Shown: one piece after another, positions 1 through 7,818 of the stretch
Layout of the letters: each line of letters opens with the position of its first letter
Position numbering within the stretch: the first letter of the stretch is position 1
Source of the DNA: Ga0077548 sp035440445
Lineage (GTDB): Bacteria; Pseudomonadota; Alphaproteobacteria; Rhizobiales; Xanthobacteraceae
Length of the DNA: 64,000 nt
NCBI GenBank assembly: GCA_035440445.1
Contig: DAORMJ010000008.1
Coordinates: 1 to 64,000, forward strand
Direction: 5' to 3'
Program-made: the position numbers and the translations under genes
Notes under the pieces: model-generated
Database searches by the model: none
What the model was told of the DNA's origin: nothing
Seen by the model: the letters and a program-made list of their open reading frames with translations, nothing else

Positions 1-309
1 CATCTGCGGCGCGCCGGTCCGGTTGATGTTGGTTTCGACCACGACGTCGGTGGGGCCGCCGATCAGGAGCAGATGCTCGGAGTTGTCGCGGCGGATCAGG
101 ACGAGGCGGCGCTTGGCATCGACCACGGCCGAATCGAGCACCGAAAGCCGGGGCTGGCGGTTCCGGCCGCCGCCGGAGGAGGGCATACGGCCGCTGCCGA
201 AGCGCTTCAAAATAAGCGCGGTAATGCCGATCAGGGCCAGGACAAGAACAAAGGCAATGACGAACTTCGCCGTCGTGCCGAGCTGAGCGCCAAATAGAGA
301 ATCCAACAT
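1..309 (-). CDS. fliO: Flagellar biosynthetic protein FliO (partial, C-terminus outside window)
   Basis: Membrane protein that helps assemble the FliPQR core of the flagellar type III export gate. The first 103 codons are visible, starting at an ATG whose complement is 307-309, with an AAGGAAG about 10 bases upstream. A short N-terminus is followed by one hydrophobic segment (about residues 13-34) and then a cytoplasmic FliO-type domain with the typical run of a regular beta segment, RRLVLIRRD, HLLLIGG and VVVETN. It is divergent from flgB across a 213-bp region. The flagellar neighbourhood supports the call. The protein runs off the left edge, so length and C-terminus are unknown. Confidence 0.8.
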   Translation of the reverse strand, partial: MLDSLFGAQLGTTAKFVIAFVLVLALIGITALILKRFGSGRMPSSGGGRNRQPRLSVLDSAVVDAKRRLVLIRRDNSEHLLLIGGPTDVVVETNINRTGAPQM

Positions 310-449
310 GTGCGAGCCACTTCCTTAACGGGCCGGGCAAAAAATGCCGCCCATATGCCTAATAAATCGTTAACGCCGATTAACCAGAGCCGGGAAAACA
401 AGGCATTCCGAGGGCTTCGCCCGCCGCGCCGGAACCGCCGCCCGGCTTC

Positions 450-464
450 TTAACCCGGCGTTAA
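450..464 (+). promoter_or_regulatory. CtrA-type binding box upstream of flgB
   Basis: The sequence shows TTAA, seven bases, TTAA, an exact match to the known CtrA full-site consensus TTAA-N7-TTAA. It ends 58 bases before the flgB start. A second pair of TTAA half-sites (370-373 and 380-383) has a spacing of six, so it is a near miss facing fliO. CtrA control of class II flagellar genes is established in alphaproteobacteria; control here is inferred. Confidence 0.7.
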
Positions 465-522
465 CCATAAGCCCGGCAACACTTGCCTATCGGTCCAGCC
501 CGGGCCGGCCGGAATCGCGCTT

Positions 523-921
523 ATGGCAGTCACCGAACTTCCGCTCTTCTCGATGCTGAAGACCCGCATGCGCTGGCTTGAGACGCGCCAGCGGCTGCTC
601 GCGGAAAACGTCGCCAATGCCGAGACCCCGGGCTATCGCGGTCGGGATCTGAAACCCACGGACTTTACGCGCCAGCTGCAGGCGTCGACCTCCGTGCAAA
701 TGATTTCGACGAATAGCGGCCATCTCGCCGGCGTTACGCAAAGCGATCCGAGCTTTCAGAGCGATCGCAGCCAGCCGTTCGAGGTGACGCCGCGCGGCAA
801 TTCGGTCTCGCTCGAAGAAGAGATGATGCGCGTCGCGCAGAACCAGGTCGATCACCAAACAGCCGCGACGCTCTATTCGCGCTCGCTCGGTCTCATCAAA
901 GCGGCCATCGGAAAGAAGTGA
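523..921 (+). CDS. flgB: Flagellar basal-body proximal rod protein FlgB
   Basis: Rod subunit of the flagellar basal body, exported through the type III apparatus and placed between the MS ring and distal rod. The 132-residue product is of usual FlgB length. It has the N-terminal rod signature around residues 26-40 (LLAENVANAETPGYRGRD) and a C-terminal helix (residues 105-132) for coiled-coil packing. It opens the plus-strand flagellar cluster, with flgC starting 9 bases after its stop. A CtrA box lies just upstream. Confidence 0.93.
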   Translation: MAVTELPLFSMLKTRMRWLETRQRLLAENVANAETPGYRGRDLKPTDFTRQLQASTSVQMISTNSGHLAGVTQSDPSFQSDRSQPFEVTPRGNSVSLEEEMMRVAQNQVDHQTAATLYSRSLGLIKAAIGKK

Positions 922-930
922 GGTCACGTC

Positions 931-1341
931 ATGGATTTCATGCGTTCCATATTCATAGCCGCAACCGGTTTGCGCGCCCAATCCGGGCGCATGCGGGTGA
1001 TCGCCGAGAATATCGCGAATGCCAATTCCACAGGGCAGACGCCGAATGCCGATCCGTACCGCAGGCGCGTGCCGAGCTTCTCGACGAATTTCGACCGCGA
1101 ATTGCAGGCCACCGTCGTCAAGATGGGCAATGTCCGCACCGATCAGTCGGAATTCACCGTCCGCAACGAGCCCGGGCATCCGGCAGCGGATGCCGCAGGC
1201 AATGTGAAATATCCGAACGTCAATTCCCTGATCGAAACCGTGGATATGCGCGAGGCGCAGCGCTCCTACGAAGCAAACCTGAACGTGATCTCGGCCACCC
1301 GCCGCATGATCGCGCGCACCATCGAAATTCTCCGGACCTGA
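931..1341 (+). CDS. flgC: Flagellar basal-body rod protein FlgC
   Basis: Second proximal rod protein of the basal body. The 136-residue product begins with MDFMRSIFIAATGLRAQS and carries the N-terminal rod motif around residues 28-36 (IAENIANANSTG). The C-terminal helix (EAQRSYEANLNVISATRRM) matches the conserved FlgC end. It sits between flgB and fliE with short spacers, the usual order in alphaproteobacteria. The ATG at 931 follows a GAGGTC 4-9 bases upstream. Confidence 0.93.
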   Translation: MDFMRSIFIAATGLRAQSGRMRVIAENIANANSTGQTPNADPYRRRVPSFSTNFDRELQATVVKMGNVRTDQSEFTVRNEPGHPAADAAGNVKYPNVNSLIETVDMREAQRSYEANLNVISATRRMIARTIEILRT

Positions 1342-1356
1342 ATTGAGGGCTGACGC

Positions 1357-1659
1357 ATGACCACGCCATCGATTGCCGCCAATGCCTATGCCGCGCTCCA
1401 GCGCGCGGCCAACGGCGTCACGCCGACCAAGACCAACGGCGACAATGGTTTCGGCCAGTTGTTGCAGAACGTGCTCGGCGAGATGACCAACAAAGGCCAG
1501 CAGATGGACGCCAAGGCGCTCGCCGCCGCGAACGGCAAGGGCGATCTCGTGGACGTCGTAACCGCGGTTGCCGAAACCGAGGTCGCGGTCGAAACGCTGG
1601 TCTCCGTGCGCGATCGCATGATCCAGGCCTACGAAGAAATCATGCGGATGCCGATCTGA
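1357..1659 (+). CDS. fliE: Flagellar hook-basal body complex protein FliE
   Basis: FliE joins the MS ring/export gate to the rod. The 100-residue product matches FliE length, with an alanine-rich N-terminus and the conserved C-terminal helix containing DVVTAVAETEVAVETLVSVRDR and ending in YEEIMRMPI. Its TGA stop overlaps the ATG of fliQ by one base (TGATG), which suggests translational coupling. It lies in the flgBC-fliE-fliQR-flhB cluster. Confidence 0.92.
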   Translation: MTTPSIAANAYAALQRAANGVTPTKTNGDNGFGQLLQNVLGEMTNKGQQMDAKALAAANGKGDLVDVVTAVAETEVAVETLVSVRDRMIQAYEEIMRMPI

Positions 1660-1922
1660 TGAATGGCGCAGAGGTACTCGACGTCGCACGCGACGGCATC
1701 TGGACGCTGCTGTGGGTCGCCGGCCCCCTGATGGTGGTCGCGCTCGTGGTCGGCGTCGCGATTTCGCTCGTGCAGGCGCTCACGCAGATTCAGGAAATGA
1801 CGCTCGTGTTCGTGCCCAAGATCATCGCGATCTTCGTCGCGCTGATCGTGGCGCTGCCGTTCATGGGCGATCTTCTGCAGGGCTATATGGGCCGCATCGC
1901 GAGCCGCATCATCACCGGGTAA
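1659..1922 (+). CDS. fliQ: Flagellar export-gate protein FliQ
   Basis: Small inner-membrane component of the FliPQR export gate. The 87-residue protein shows two hydrophobic segments (about residues 15-38 and 50-72), with the conserved stretch SLVQALTQIQEMTLVFVPKI between them. The length is that of the family. It is coupled to fliE by a one-base overlap and is followed by fliR after 18 bases. Confidence 0.93.
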   Translation: MNGAEVLDVARDGIWTLLWVAGPLMVVALVVGVAISLVQALTQIQEMTLVFVPKIIAIFVALIVALPFMGDLLQGYMGRIASRIITG

Positions 1923-1940
1923 GGCCGGGGCAGGGCGTCC

Positions 1941-2708
1941 GTGACCGTCAATATCTCTTTCCTTCCGGCGCTTGCGGTCACTTTCGTGCTGATGTTCGCG
2001 CGGCTCGGCACCATGACCATGCTGATGCCCGGCATCGGCGAGCGCGGCATTCCCATGCGCATCCGGCTCGTGATCGCGCTGCTGCTGACGCTCGTGATGC
2101 TGCCGATCTATCGCGGCAGCTATCCGACCGTGCCGATGACAACCTTCGGTCCCATCGTCGCGCTGCTCGTGCAGGAGGTGATCGTAGGCGCGGTGCTCGG
2201 CATGACCGCGCGCCTTACGCTATCGGCGCTCGAGATCGCAGGCGCGACCATCGCCAACCAGATGGGCCTGGGCTTCGCCATGGCGGTGGATCCGACGCAG
2301 GGTCAGCAGGGCATGCTGATCGGCAACCTGCTTGCGATGCTCGGCGTCGCGCTGATCTTTGCGACCGACCTGCATCACCTCGCGATCGGCGCGCTGGATC
2401 ATAGCTACACGCTGTTTCGTCCCGGCGAATTCATGCCGGCCGGCGACGTGACGCAGCTCATGGTCACGATCATTTCGAGCGCTTTCAAGATCGGCGTGCA
2501 GCTTGCCGCGCCGTTTCTCGTGTTCGGCCTCCTGTTCAATCTGGGCCTGGGCATTCTCGCGCGCCTGATGCCGCAATTGCAGGTTTTCTTTCTCGGGCTT
2601 CCGATCTCCATGATGATCGGTTTTGCCATGCTGTTTGCTTTCCTCGGTGCGGTGATGCTCGGCTTTCTCGGACATCTGGAAACCGTGCTGCTCGGCTTCG
2701 CGCGGTAG
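1941..2708 (+). CDS. fliR: Flagellar export-gate protein FliR
   Basis: Polytopic membrane subunit of the flagellar type III export gate, 255 residues. It begins at GTG (1941), with a purine-rich GGGGCAGGG upstream as the likely ribosome binding site. Several long hydrophobic segments are visible, along with the family stretch ANQMGLGFAMAVDP near residue 110. FlhB starts 9 bases downstream, as expected for the fliQ-fliR-flhB order. Confidence 0.92.
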   Translation: MTVNISFLPALAVTFVLMFARLGTMTMLMPGIGERGIPMRIRLVIALLLTLVMLPIYRGSYPTVPMTTFGPIVALLVQEVIVGAVLGMTARLTLSALEIAGATIANQMGLGFAMAVDPTQGQQGMLIGNLLAMLGVALIFATDLHHLAIGALDHSYTLFRPGEFMPAGDVTQLMVTIISSAFKIGVQLAAPFLVFGLLFNLGLGILARLMPQLQVFFLGLPISMMIGFAMLFAFLGAVMLGFLGHLETVLLGFAR

Positions 2709-2717
2709 AGGTGCGAA

Positions 2718-3797
2718 ATGGCCGAAAGCGAAGATACCGAAAAGTCAGAAGACCCAACCGCAAAAAAGCTCGAAGACGCTATTAATCGCGGCGAGGTTGC
2801 GAAGAGCCAGGAGGTCAACACCTGGTTCCTGCTGCTTGGCGCGACGCTCGCGTTTTTCATGCTGGGCGGTCCTGCCGCGAACAAGCTCGCCATCGCGTTT
2901 CGCGACATCCTCGGCAACCTACACGTCGCGACGGATTCGAGCGTCGTGATGCGCGCGATCCTGCGCATGTGCGGGCAGGTGTTGGTCGCGATCGGCCCGA
3001 TCCTCGGTATTCTCGTTCTCGCGGCGGCAGCGGGGAACATGGTGCAGCACCGTCTGCTCTGGACCACCGAGCCGCTCGCGCCGAAACTCAACCGCATTTC
3101 GCTCCTGGCGGGCGCCAAGCGCATTTTTTCGAAACAGGCGCTGGTGCAGTTCGTCAAAGGACTGCTGAAACTCGCGATCGTCGGCAGCGTGATCTACGTG
3201 ATCGGCGCTTCCGAGGTCGAGCGGATGGGGCTCCTCATCAATGGCGAGATCGCGCTTTCACTGGATGTCACCTTCACGCTCGCGCTGAAGATCATGGCGG
3301 CGGTGACGGCGATCATGGCCTTCGTCGCGGCGGCCGATTATTTCTGGCAGCGCCATAGCTGGTACGAGCGCCTGCGCATGTCGGTGCGCGACGTGCGGCA
3401 GGAATTCAAGGAGCAGGAAGGCGATCCGACCATCAAGGCGAAGCTGCGCCAGATCCGGCAGTCGCGCTCGCGCAAGCGCATGATGTCGGAAGTTCCCGAC
3501 GCGACCGTGGTCGTGATGAACCCGACCCACTTTGCCGTCGCGCTTAAATACGAGCCCGGTATGGGCGCGCCGATCTGCGTCGCCAAGGGACAGGACAACA
3601 TCGCCTTGAAGATCCGCGAGATCGCCTACCGGCATGCCGTGCCGGTGGTGCAGAATCCGCCGCTCGCGCGTGCGCTGTTCAAGGCGGTCGAGATGGATCA
3701 GGAAATTCCAGTCGAGCATTACAAGGCGGTGGCCGAACTGATCGGCTATGTGATGAAGCTGCGCAATTCCAAGCAAATCGGCGGCGGCCGGAGGTGA
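2718..3797 (+). CDS. flhB: Flagellar export switch protein FlhB
   Basis: Membrane export-gate protein that switches substrate specificity from rod/hook to filament proteins. The 359-residue product has the charged N-terminal SEDPTAKKLEDA motif, four hydrophobic segments (roughly residues 33-52, 85-110, 140-165, 180-205), and a cytoplasmic domain. The autocleavage motif NPTH starts at about residue 268. It ends within a GTGA overlapping an upstream possible start of the next gene, the hybrid kinase. Confidence 0.94.
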   Translation: MAESEDTEKSEDPTAKKLEDAINRGEVAKSQEVNTWFLLLGATLAFFMLGGPAANKLAIAFRDILGNLHVATDSSVVMRAILRMCGQVLVAIGPILGILVLAAAAGNMVQHRLLWTTEPLAPKLNRISLLAGAKRIFSKQALVQFVKGLLKLAIVGSVIYVIGASEVERMGLLINGEIALSLDVTFTLALKIMAAVTAIMAFVAAADYFWQRHSWYERLRMSVRDVRQEFKEQEGDPTIKAKLRQIRQSRSRKRMMSEVPDATVVVMNPTHFAVALKYEPGMGAPICVAKGQDNIALKIREIAYRHAVPVVQNPPLARALFKAVEMDQEIPVEHYKAVAELIGYVMKLRNSKQIGGGRR

Positions 3798-3868
3798 CCT
3801 TGCGGACTGAAGGCGTTCTCAGGCAAACGGGTATGGCGGCTAACGGTCTTTCGCGGGAGACGGGGCAA

Positions 3869-6409
3869 ATGACGCCTCACGACGACGAACCGGTCAATGT
3901 TGACCGCATCCAGGCGACCGGGTCGATCGGTCTTGTGATCGTCGTCGCCTTCGTGCTGGTTTCGACCGCGGTCTTTCTTCTGTTTCTCGGCCGCGACCAG
4001 GCCGATCCCTACATCATCGCGGTGCTTGCCGCACTGTCGGTGATCGGGGTCTTTGCACTGTTTTCGTATGCCTCCGGCGTGATCGAGTTCGCAGGCCGGG
4101 CGGGCCGGAACGATCTCACCAAAGCGCTCGCCGATTCAGGGAGCGAAGGCGTCTCGATCGTCGATCAGTCAGGCCGCGTGCTTTACGCAAACCGCGCGTA
4201 CATGGAACTGACCGGCGCGGAAAATGCCGACGACGTGCGCCCGGTCGAAAGACTGTTCACGAGCGACCCTTCGGTCGCGGACGCGATCTATCGTCTGGCG
4301 CAGGCGGTGCACGCCGCACGCTCGCACACGGAAGAAATCCGGGTGCCGAATGCCGAAGGCGCGGGCGTGCGCTGGTTCCGTATCCGCTCGCGGCCGCTTG
4401 GCATCAAGGGCCGTCACGCCAAGCTCGCAGCCTGGACGCTCGCCGACATCACGCGCGAACGCGAAAAGCAGGAGAGCGCGTTCCAGTCGCTGCAACATGC
4501 CATCGATTTTCTGGACCACGCACCCGCAGGTTTCTTCTCGTCCGACGCGCAGGGCCGCGTGAGCTACCTGAACACCACGCTGGCTTCCTGGCTTGGCTAC
4601 GACATTGCCGAAATCGGCGCCGAAGGGCTCAAGATCACCGATCTCGTGCAGGGCACGAGTGCGGCGCTGATCACGAACCTTGCGCCCGCGCCGGGCGAGG
4701 TGAAGACCGAACTTCTCGACATGGACCTGCGCAGGAAGAACGGCACCAGCCTGCCGGTGCGGCTCATGCATCGCGTCGCTTTCGCGTCCGACGGAACGCC
4801 CGGGGTTTCGCGCACGCTCGTGCTTTCGCGCGCGAAGGGCGAAGACAAGCAGGATGCCTTGCGCGCGGCCGAAGTTCGCTTCGCGCGTTTCTTCCACAAT
4901 TCGCCGGCAGCCATCGCGATCGTTGATCGCGCGGGTCATATTCTGAACTCGAACGCGACCTTTGCCCGTCTCTTTGGTCCGGCTGCGGACGAAAAGGGCG
5001 CACGGCAAACCGTGTCTTCGTTCGTGCCGCAGGCCGATCGCGCGAAGCTCGAGGCGCTCCTGAACGGCGTACTGGAAGGAAAGAGCGCGCAGCACGAAGT
5101 CGAACTGCCGCTCAAGGGGCAGGAAGGCCGCTTCGTGCGCTTCTTCGTGACGCCGGTGGAGCAGGATTCCGGCGAGGAAGGCGAGGCGGCGATCGTGCAT
5201 GGGATCGACACCAGCGAAGAAAAGAAGCTCGAGCTTTCTTTCGCGCAGGCGCAGAAGATGCAGGCGATCGGCGAATTCGCGGGCTTCATCGCGCACGACT
5301 TCAACAACGTGCTCACGACCATGATCGGCAATGCCAGCCTGTTGCTGGTGAAGGTGCGGCCGACCGATCCGGGTTTCCAGGAACTGAACCAAATTCGCCA
5401 ATACGGCACGCGCGCGGCGGCGCTCGTGCGGCAACTGCTTGCGTTTGCGCGGCGCGAAACGCTCGTCCCCGAGATGTTGCAGATCAGCGACGTGATCTCG
5501 GATCTCGCAAACGGATTGATGCGCCGTGTCGTCGCCGAGAAGGTGAAAATCGAAACCACCTATGGCCGCGACCTGTGGCCGGTGAAGGCCGATATCAACC
5601 AGCTCGAGCGCGTGCTCATCAATCTCGCCGCCAATGCGCGCGACGCCATGCCGAACGGCGGCACGCTGAAGATTTCGACGACGAACGTGACGGCGGAAGA
5701 GTCGCGCAAGTTCCGCTACGACGGCATGCCGCCTGCGGAATACGTGATGATCGAAGTGGCCGATACCGGCACGGGTATTGCGCCCGAGATCGTCAGCAAG
5801 ATTTTCGAGCCGTTCTTCACGACCAAGGACAAGAACAAAGGCACCGGCCTCGGACTTGCCGCGGTCTATGGCATCGTGAAGCAGTCGGGCGGCTTCATCT
5901 ATGTCGATAGCGAGATCGGCAAGGGCACGGCGTTCCGCATGTTCCTGCCGCGCTATGTGCCGGCCGAGGGCGAACTGGCGGCGGCGCGCGATGCGCTGCA
6001 GACCAAGGCCGCGAATGAAGCAAAGCCGGTCAATCTTACCGGGCGCGGCACGGTGCTGCTCGTCGAGGACGAAGACGGCGTGCGCCGCTTCGCGACGCAT
6101 GCGCTGACCATGCGCGGTTTCACCGTGCTTGAGGCGGCGGACGGCGAAGAGGGGCTCGAAGTCGCAAAGCGCGAGGACGGCAATATCGACATCATCGTTT
6201 CCGACGTGATGATGCCGCTCATGGACGGGCCGACCATGCTTAAGGAAATGCGCAAGGCCAACCTGAAGAAGACCAAGGTGATCTTTGCTTCAGGCTATTC
6301 GGAGGGACTTGCGGAGCAGCTTCCGGGCGAAGAGTTCAGCTTCCTGCCGAAGCCGTTCGATCTCGTCGGGCTCGTGAAGGCGGTGAAGGAAGAATTGCAG
6401 CAGAACTAG
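3869..6409 (+). CDS. cckA: CckA-type PAS hybrid sensor histidine kinase
   Basis: Probable cell-cycle hybrid kinase at the head of the CckA-ChpT-CtrA phosphorelay. From the ATG at 3869 the protein is 846 residues. It has two N-terminal membrane segments (about 19-41 and 47-70), three PAS-like regions (about 85-200, 210-325, 340-455), a HisKA motif EFAGFIAHDFNN with His near 476, an HATPase domain with NLAANARDAM, DTGTGI and GTGLGL, and a receiver with Asp near 779 (SDVMMPLMDG). A GTG at 3794 overlapping the flhB stop would add 25 residues; I prefer the ATG because GGGAGA lies upstream of it. Its stop overlaps the stop of the convergent gene. The identity as CckA rather than another PAS hybrid kinase rests on domain order and the flhB neighbourhood. 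Confidence 0.78.
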   Translation: MTPHDDEPVNVDRIQATGSIGLVIVVAFVLVSTAVFLLFLGRDQADPYIIAVLAALSVIGVFALFSYASGVIEFAGRAGRNDLTKALADSGSEGVSIVDQSGRVLYANRAYMELTGAENADDVRPVERLFTSDPSVADAIYRLAQAVHAARSHTEEIRVPNAEGAGVRWFRIRSRPLGIKGRHAKLAAWTLADITREREKQESAFQSLQHAIDFLDHAPAGFFSSDAQGRVSYLNTTLASWLGYDIAEIGAEGLKITDLVQGTSAALITNLAPAPGEVKTELLDMDLRRKNGTSLPVRLMHRVAFASDGTPGVSRTLVLSRAKGEDKQDALRAAEVRFARFFHNSPAAIAIVDRAGHILNSNATFARLFGPAADEKGARQTVSSFVPQADRAKLEALLNGVLEGKSAQHEVELPLKGQEGRFVRFFVTPVEQDSGEEGEAAIVHGIDTSEEKKLELSFAQAQKMQAIGEFAGFIAHDFNNVLTTMIGNASLLLVKVRPTDPGFQELNQIRQYGTRAAALVRQLLAFARRETLVPEMLQISDVISDLANGLMRRVVAEKVKIETTYGRDLWPVKADINQLERVLINLAANARDAMPNGGTLKISTTNVTAEESRKFRYDGMPPAEYVMIEVADTGTGIAPEIVSKIFEPFFTTKDKNKGTGLGLAAVYGIVKQSGGFIYVDSEIGKGTAFRMFLPRYVPAEGELAAARDALQTKAANEAKPVNLTGRGTVLLVEDEDGVRRFATHALTMRGFTVLEAADGEEGLEVAKREDGNIDIIVSDVMMPLMDGPTMLKEMRKANLKKTKVIFASGYSEGLAEQLPGEEFSFLPKPFDLVGLVKAVKEELQQN

Positions 6410-6990
6410 CTTCTCAATTCTTCCTCGACGAAGTCCAGCCGGTCCTGTCCGAAAAACATCCTCTCGCCGACGAAGAAGGTCGGTGCGCCGAAGACGCCGC
6501 GCGAAACCGCTTCCTCGGTATTGGTGCGAAGCTCATCCTTTACGCTCTGGTCCTCGATCGCGGCCAGCAACGCTTGCGGATCGAAGCCGGCTTTGGTCAG
6601 CACCGCGCCAACGACTTGCGGGTCGTTCATGTTCTGCGGCTCGACCCACATGGCGTGGAAGATCGCATCGGCATAAGGTGCGAAGCGACCCTGCTTCTGC
6701 ATGGCGACCGCGCCGCGCATCAGCGTGATGGTGTTGATCGGAAACCAGCGGTTTCGCTCGAAGGGCACGCCATAGCGGCGCGCGAAAGCCTGCAGGTCGC
6801 TGCCCATCCATTTTGCTTTGGCGGGAAGGGTCACGGGCGACTGGTTGCCGGTGGCCTTGAAGACGCCGCCGAGCAGCATGGGGCGATAGGCGACCTCCGC
6901 GCCGGTACGCTCTGCGATCCCCGGCATCTGCGTATGCGCGAGATAGGTGGTCGGGCTGCCGAAATCGAAAAAGAACTCGAGGCGCTTCAC
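6406..6990 (-). CDS. 2-hydroxychromene-2-carboxylate isomerase family protein (DsbA-like)
   Basis: Thioredoxin-fold protein of the HCCA isomerase/kappa-GST family, which isomerises 2-hydroxychromene-2-carboxylate in naphthalene degradation; the real substrate here is unknown. I chose the GTG whose complement is 6988-6990 because a perfect AGGAGG lies 5 bases upstream; this gives 194 residues beginning VKRLEFFFDFGSPTTYLAH. The S in FDFGSP replaces the CxxC Cys, as is normal in this family, and GVFGAPTFFVGE near the end is the cis-Pro loop. It is divergent from the SDR gene, with under 100 bp between starts, and its stop overlaps that of the hybrid kinase. Confidence 0.85.
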   Translation of the reverse strand: MKRLEFFFDFGSPTTYLAHTQMPGIAERTGAEVAYRPMLLGGVFKATGNQSPVTLPAKAKWMGSDLQAFARRYGVPFERNRWFPINTITLMRGAVAMQKQGRFAPYADAIFHAMWVEPQNMNDPQVVGAVLTKAGFDPQALLAAIEDQSVKDELRTNTEEAVSRGVFGAPTFFVGERMFFGQDRLDFVEEELRS

Positions 6991-7088
6991 TGTTTCCTCC
7001 TTTATTCGCGCATGGCTGCTTTTACGTGCGCGTTTATTGACAGGTTCCTGTGGTGAGCGCCACGCTGTCAAGAAATGCGAGGACAAAG

Positions 7089-7814
7089 ATGGCCGATAAA
7101 GTAGCGTTGGTGATCGGCGCAGGGGATGCGACGGGCGGCGCGATCGCGCGGCGTTTCGCGAAGGAAGGCTACGTCGCCTGCATGACGCGGCGGCATGCCG
7201 ACAAGCTCGAGCCTCTGGTCCGGCATATCGAGGCTGAGGGCGGCAAGGCGCGCGGCTTCGGCAATGATGCGCGCAAGGAAGAGCAGATGATTGCGCTCTT
7301 CGAGGAGATCGAGCGCGACATCGGCGAGATCGAGGTCGCGGTCTATAACATCGGCGCGAACGTGAATTTCCCGATCCGCGAGACGACCTCGCGCGTGTTC
7401 TTCAAAGTCTGGGAGATGGCGTGCTTCGGCGGCTTCCTGATGGGGCGCGAGGCGGCAAAGGTCATGGTGCCGCGCAAACGCGGCACGATCATTTTCACGG
7501 GTGCTACGGCGAGCCTGCGCGGCGCTTCAGGTTTCTCGGCTTTCTCCGCCGGCAAACATGCGTTGCGCGCGGTCGCGCAAAGCATGGCGCGCGAACTCGG
7601 GCCCGAAGGCATCCATGTCGCGCATGTCGTGATCGACGGCGCGATCGATACCGCTTTCATTCGCGAGATGTTTCCGGAGCGATACAAGCTCAAGGAGCGG
7701 GACGGAATTCTCGATCCCGGCCAGGTCGCGGAGAATTACTGGTACCTGCACAATCAGGACCGCAGCGCGTGGACGCACGAGATGGATCTGCGTCCGTGGA
7801 TCGAGAAGTTCTAG
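7089..7814 (+). CDS. Short-chain dehydrogenase/reductase family protein lacking catalytic Tyr
   Basis: SDR-fold protein, 241 residues from the ATG at 7089 (an upstream in-frame GTG at 7050 lacks a ribosome site; GAGGACAAAG precedes 7089). The N-terminal nucleotide loop reads VIGAGDATGGAIA, so a dinucleotide-binding fold is likely. The NNAG motif is replaced by NIGAN. At the active site the usual YxxxK reads FSAGK, with Phe at residue 152 (codon 7542-7544) and Lys at 156. Loss of the catalytic Tyr means ordinary dehydrogenase activity is doubtful. Its neighbours give no pathway. The substrate is unknown. Confidence 0.82.
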   Translation: MADKVALVIGAGDATGGAIARRFAKEGYVACMTRRHADKLEPLVRHIEAEGGKARGFGNDARKEEQMIALFEEIERDIGEIEVAVYNIGANVNFPIRETTSRVFFKVWEMACFGGFLMGREAAKVMVPRKRGTIIFTGATASLRGASGFSAFSAGKHALRAVAQSMARELGPEGIHVAHVVIDGAIDTAFIREMFPERYKLKERDGILDPGQVAENYWYLHNQDRSAWTHEMDLRPWIEKF

Positions 7815-7818
7815 CGAG

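Noticed and set aside
370..383. Second CtrA box facing fliO
   Set aside because: Spacing is six rather than seven bases, so it does not fit the full-site consensus.
487..1689. 400-codon minus-strand frame over flgB-flgC-fliE
   Set aside because: Mirror frame of three conserved flagellar genes; no motif or ribosome site.
4169..6100. 643-codon open frame on the minus strand opposite the hybrid kinase
   Set aside because: It is antisense to a clear multi-domain gene, has His/Arg/Asp-rich composition with no recognisable domain, and such mirror frames are common in GC-rich genes.
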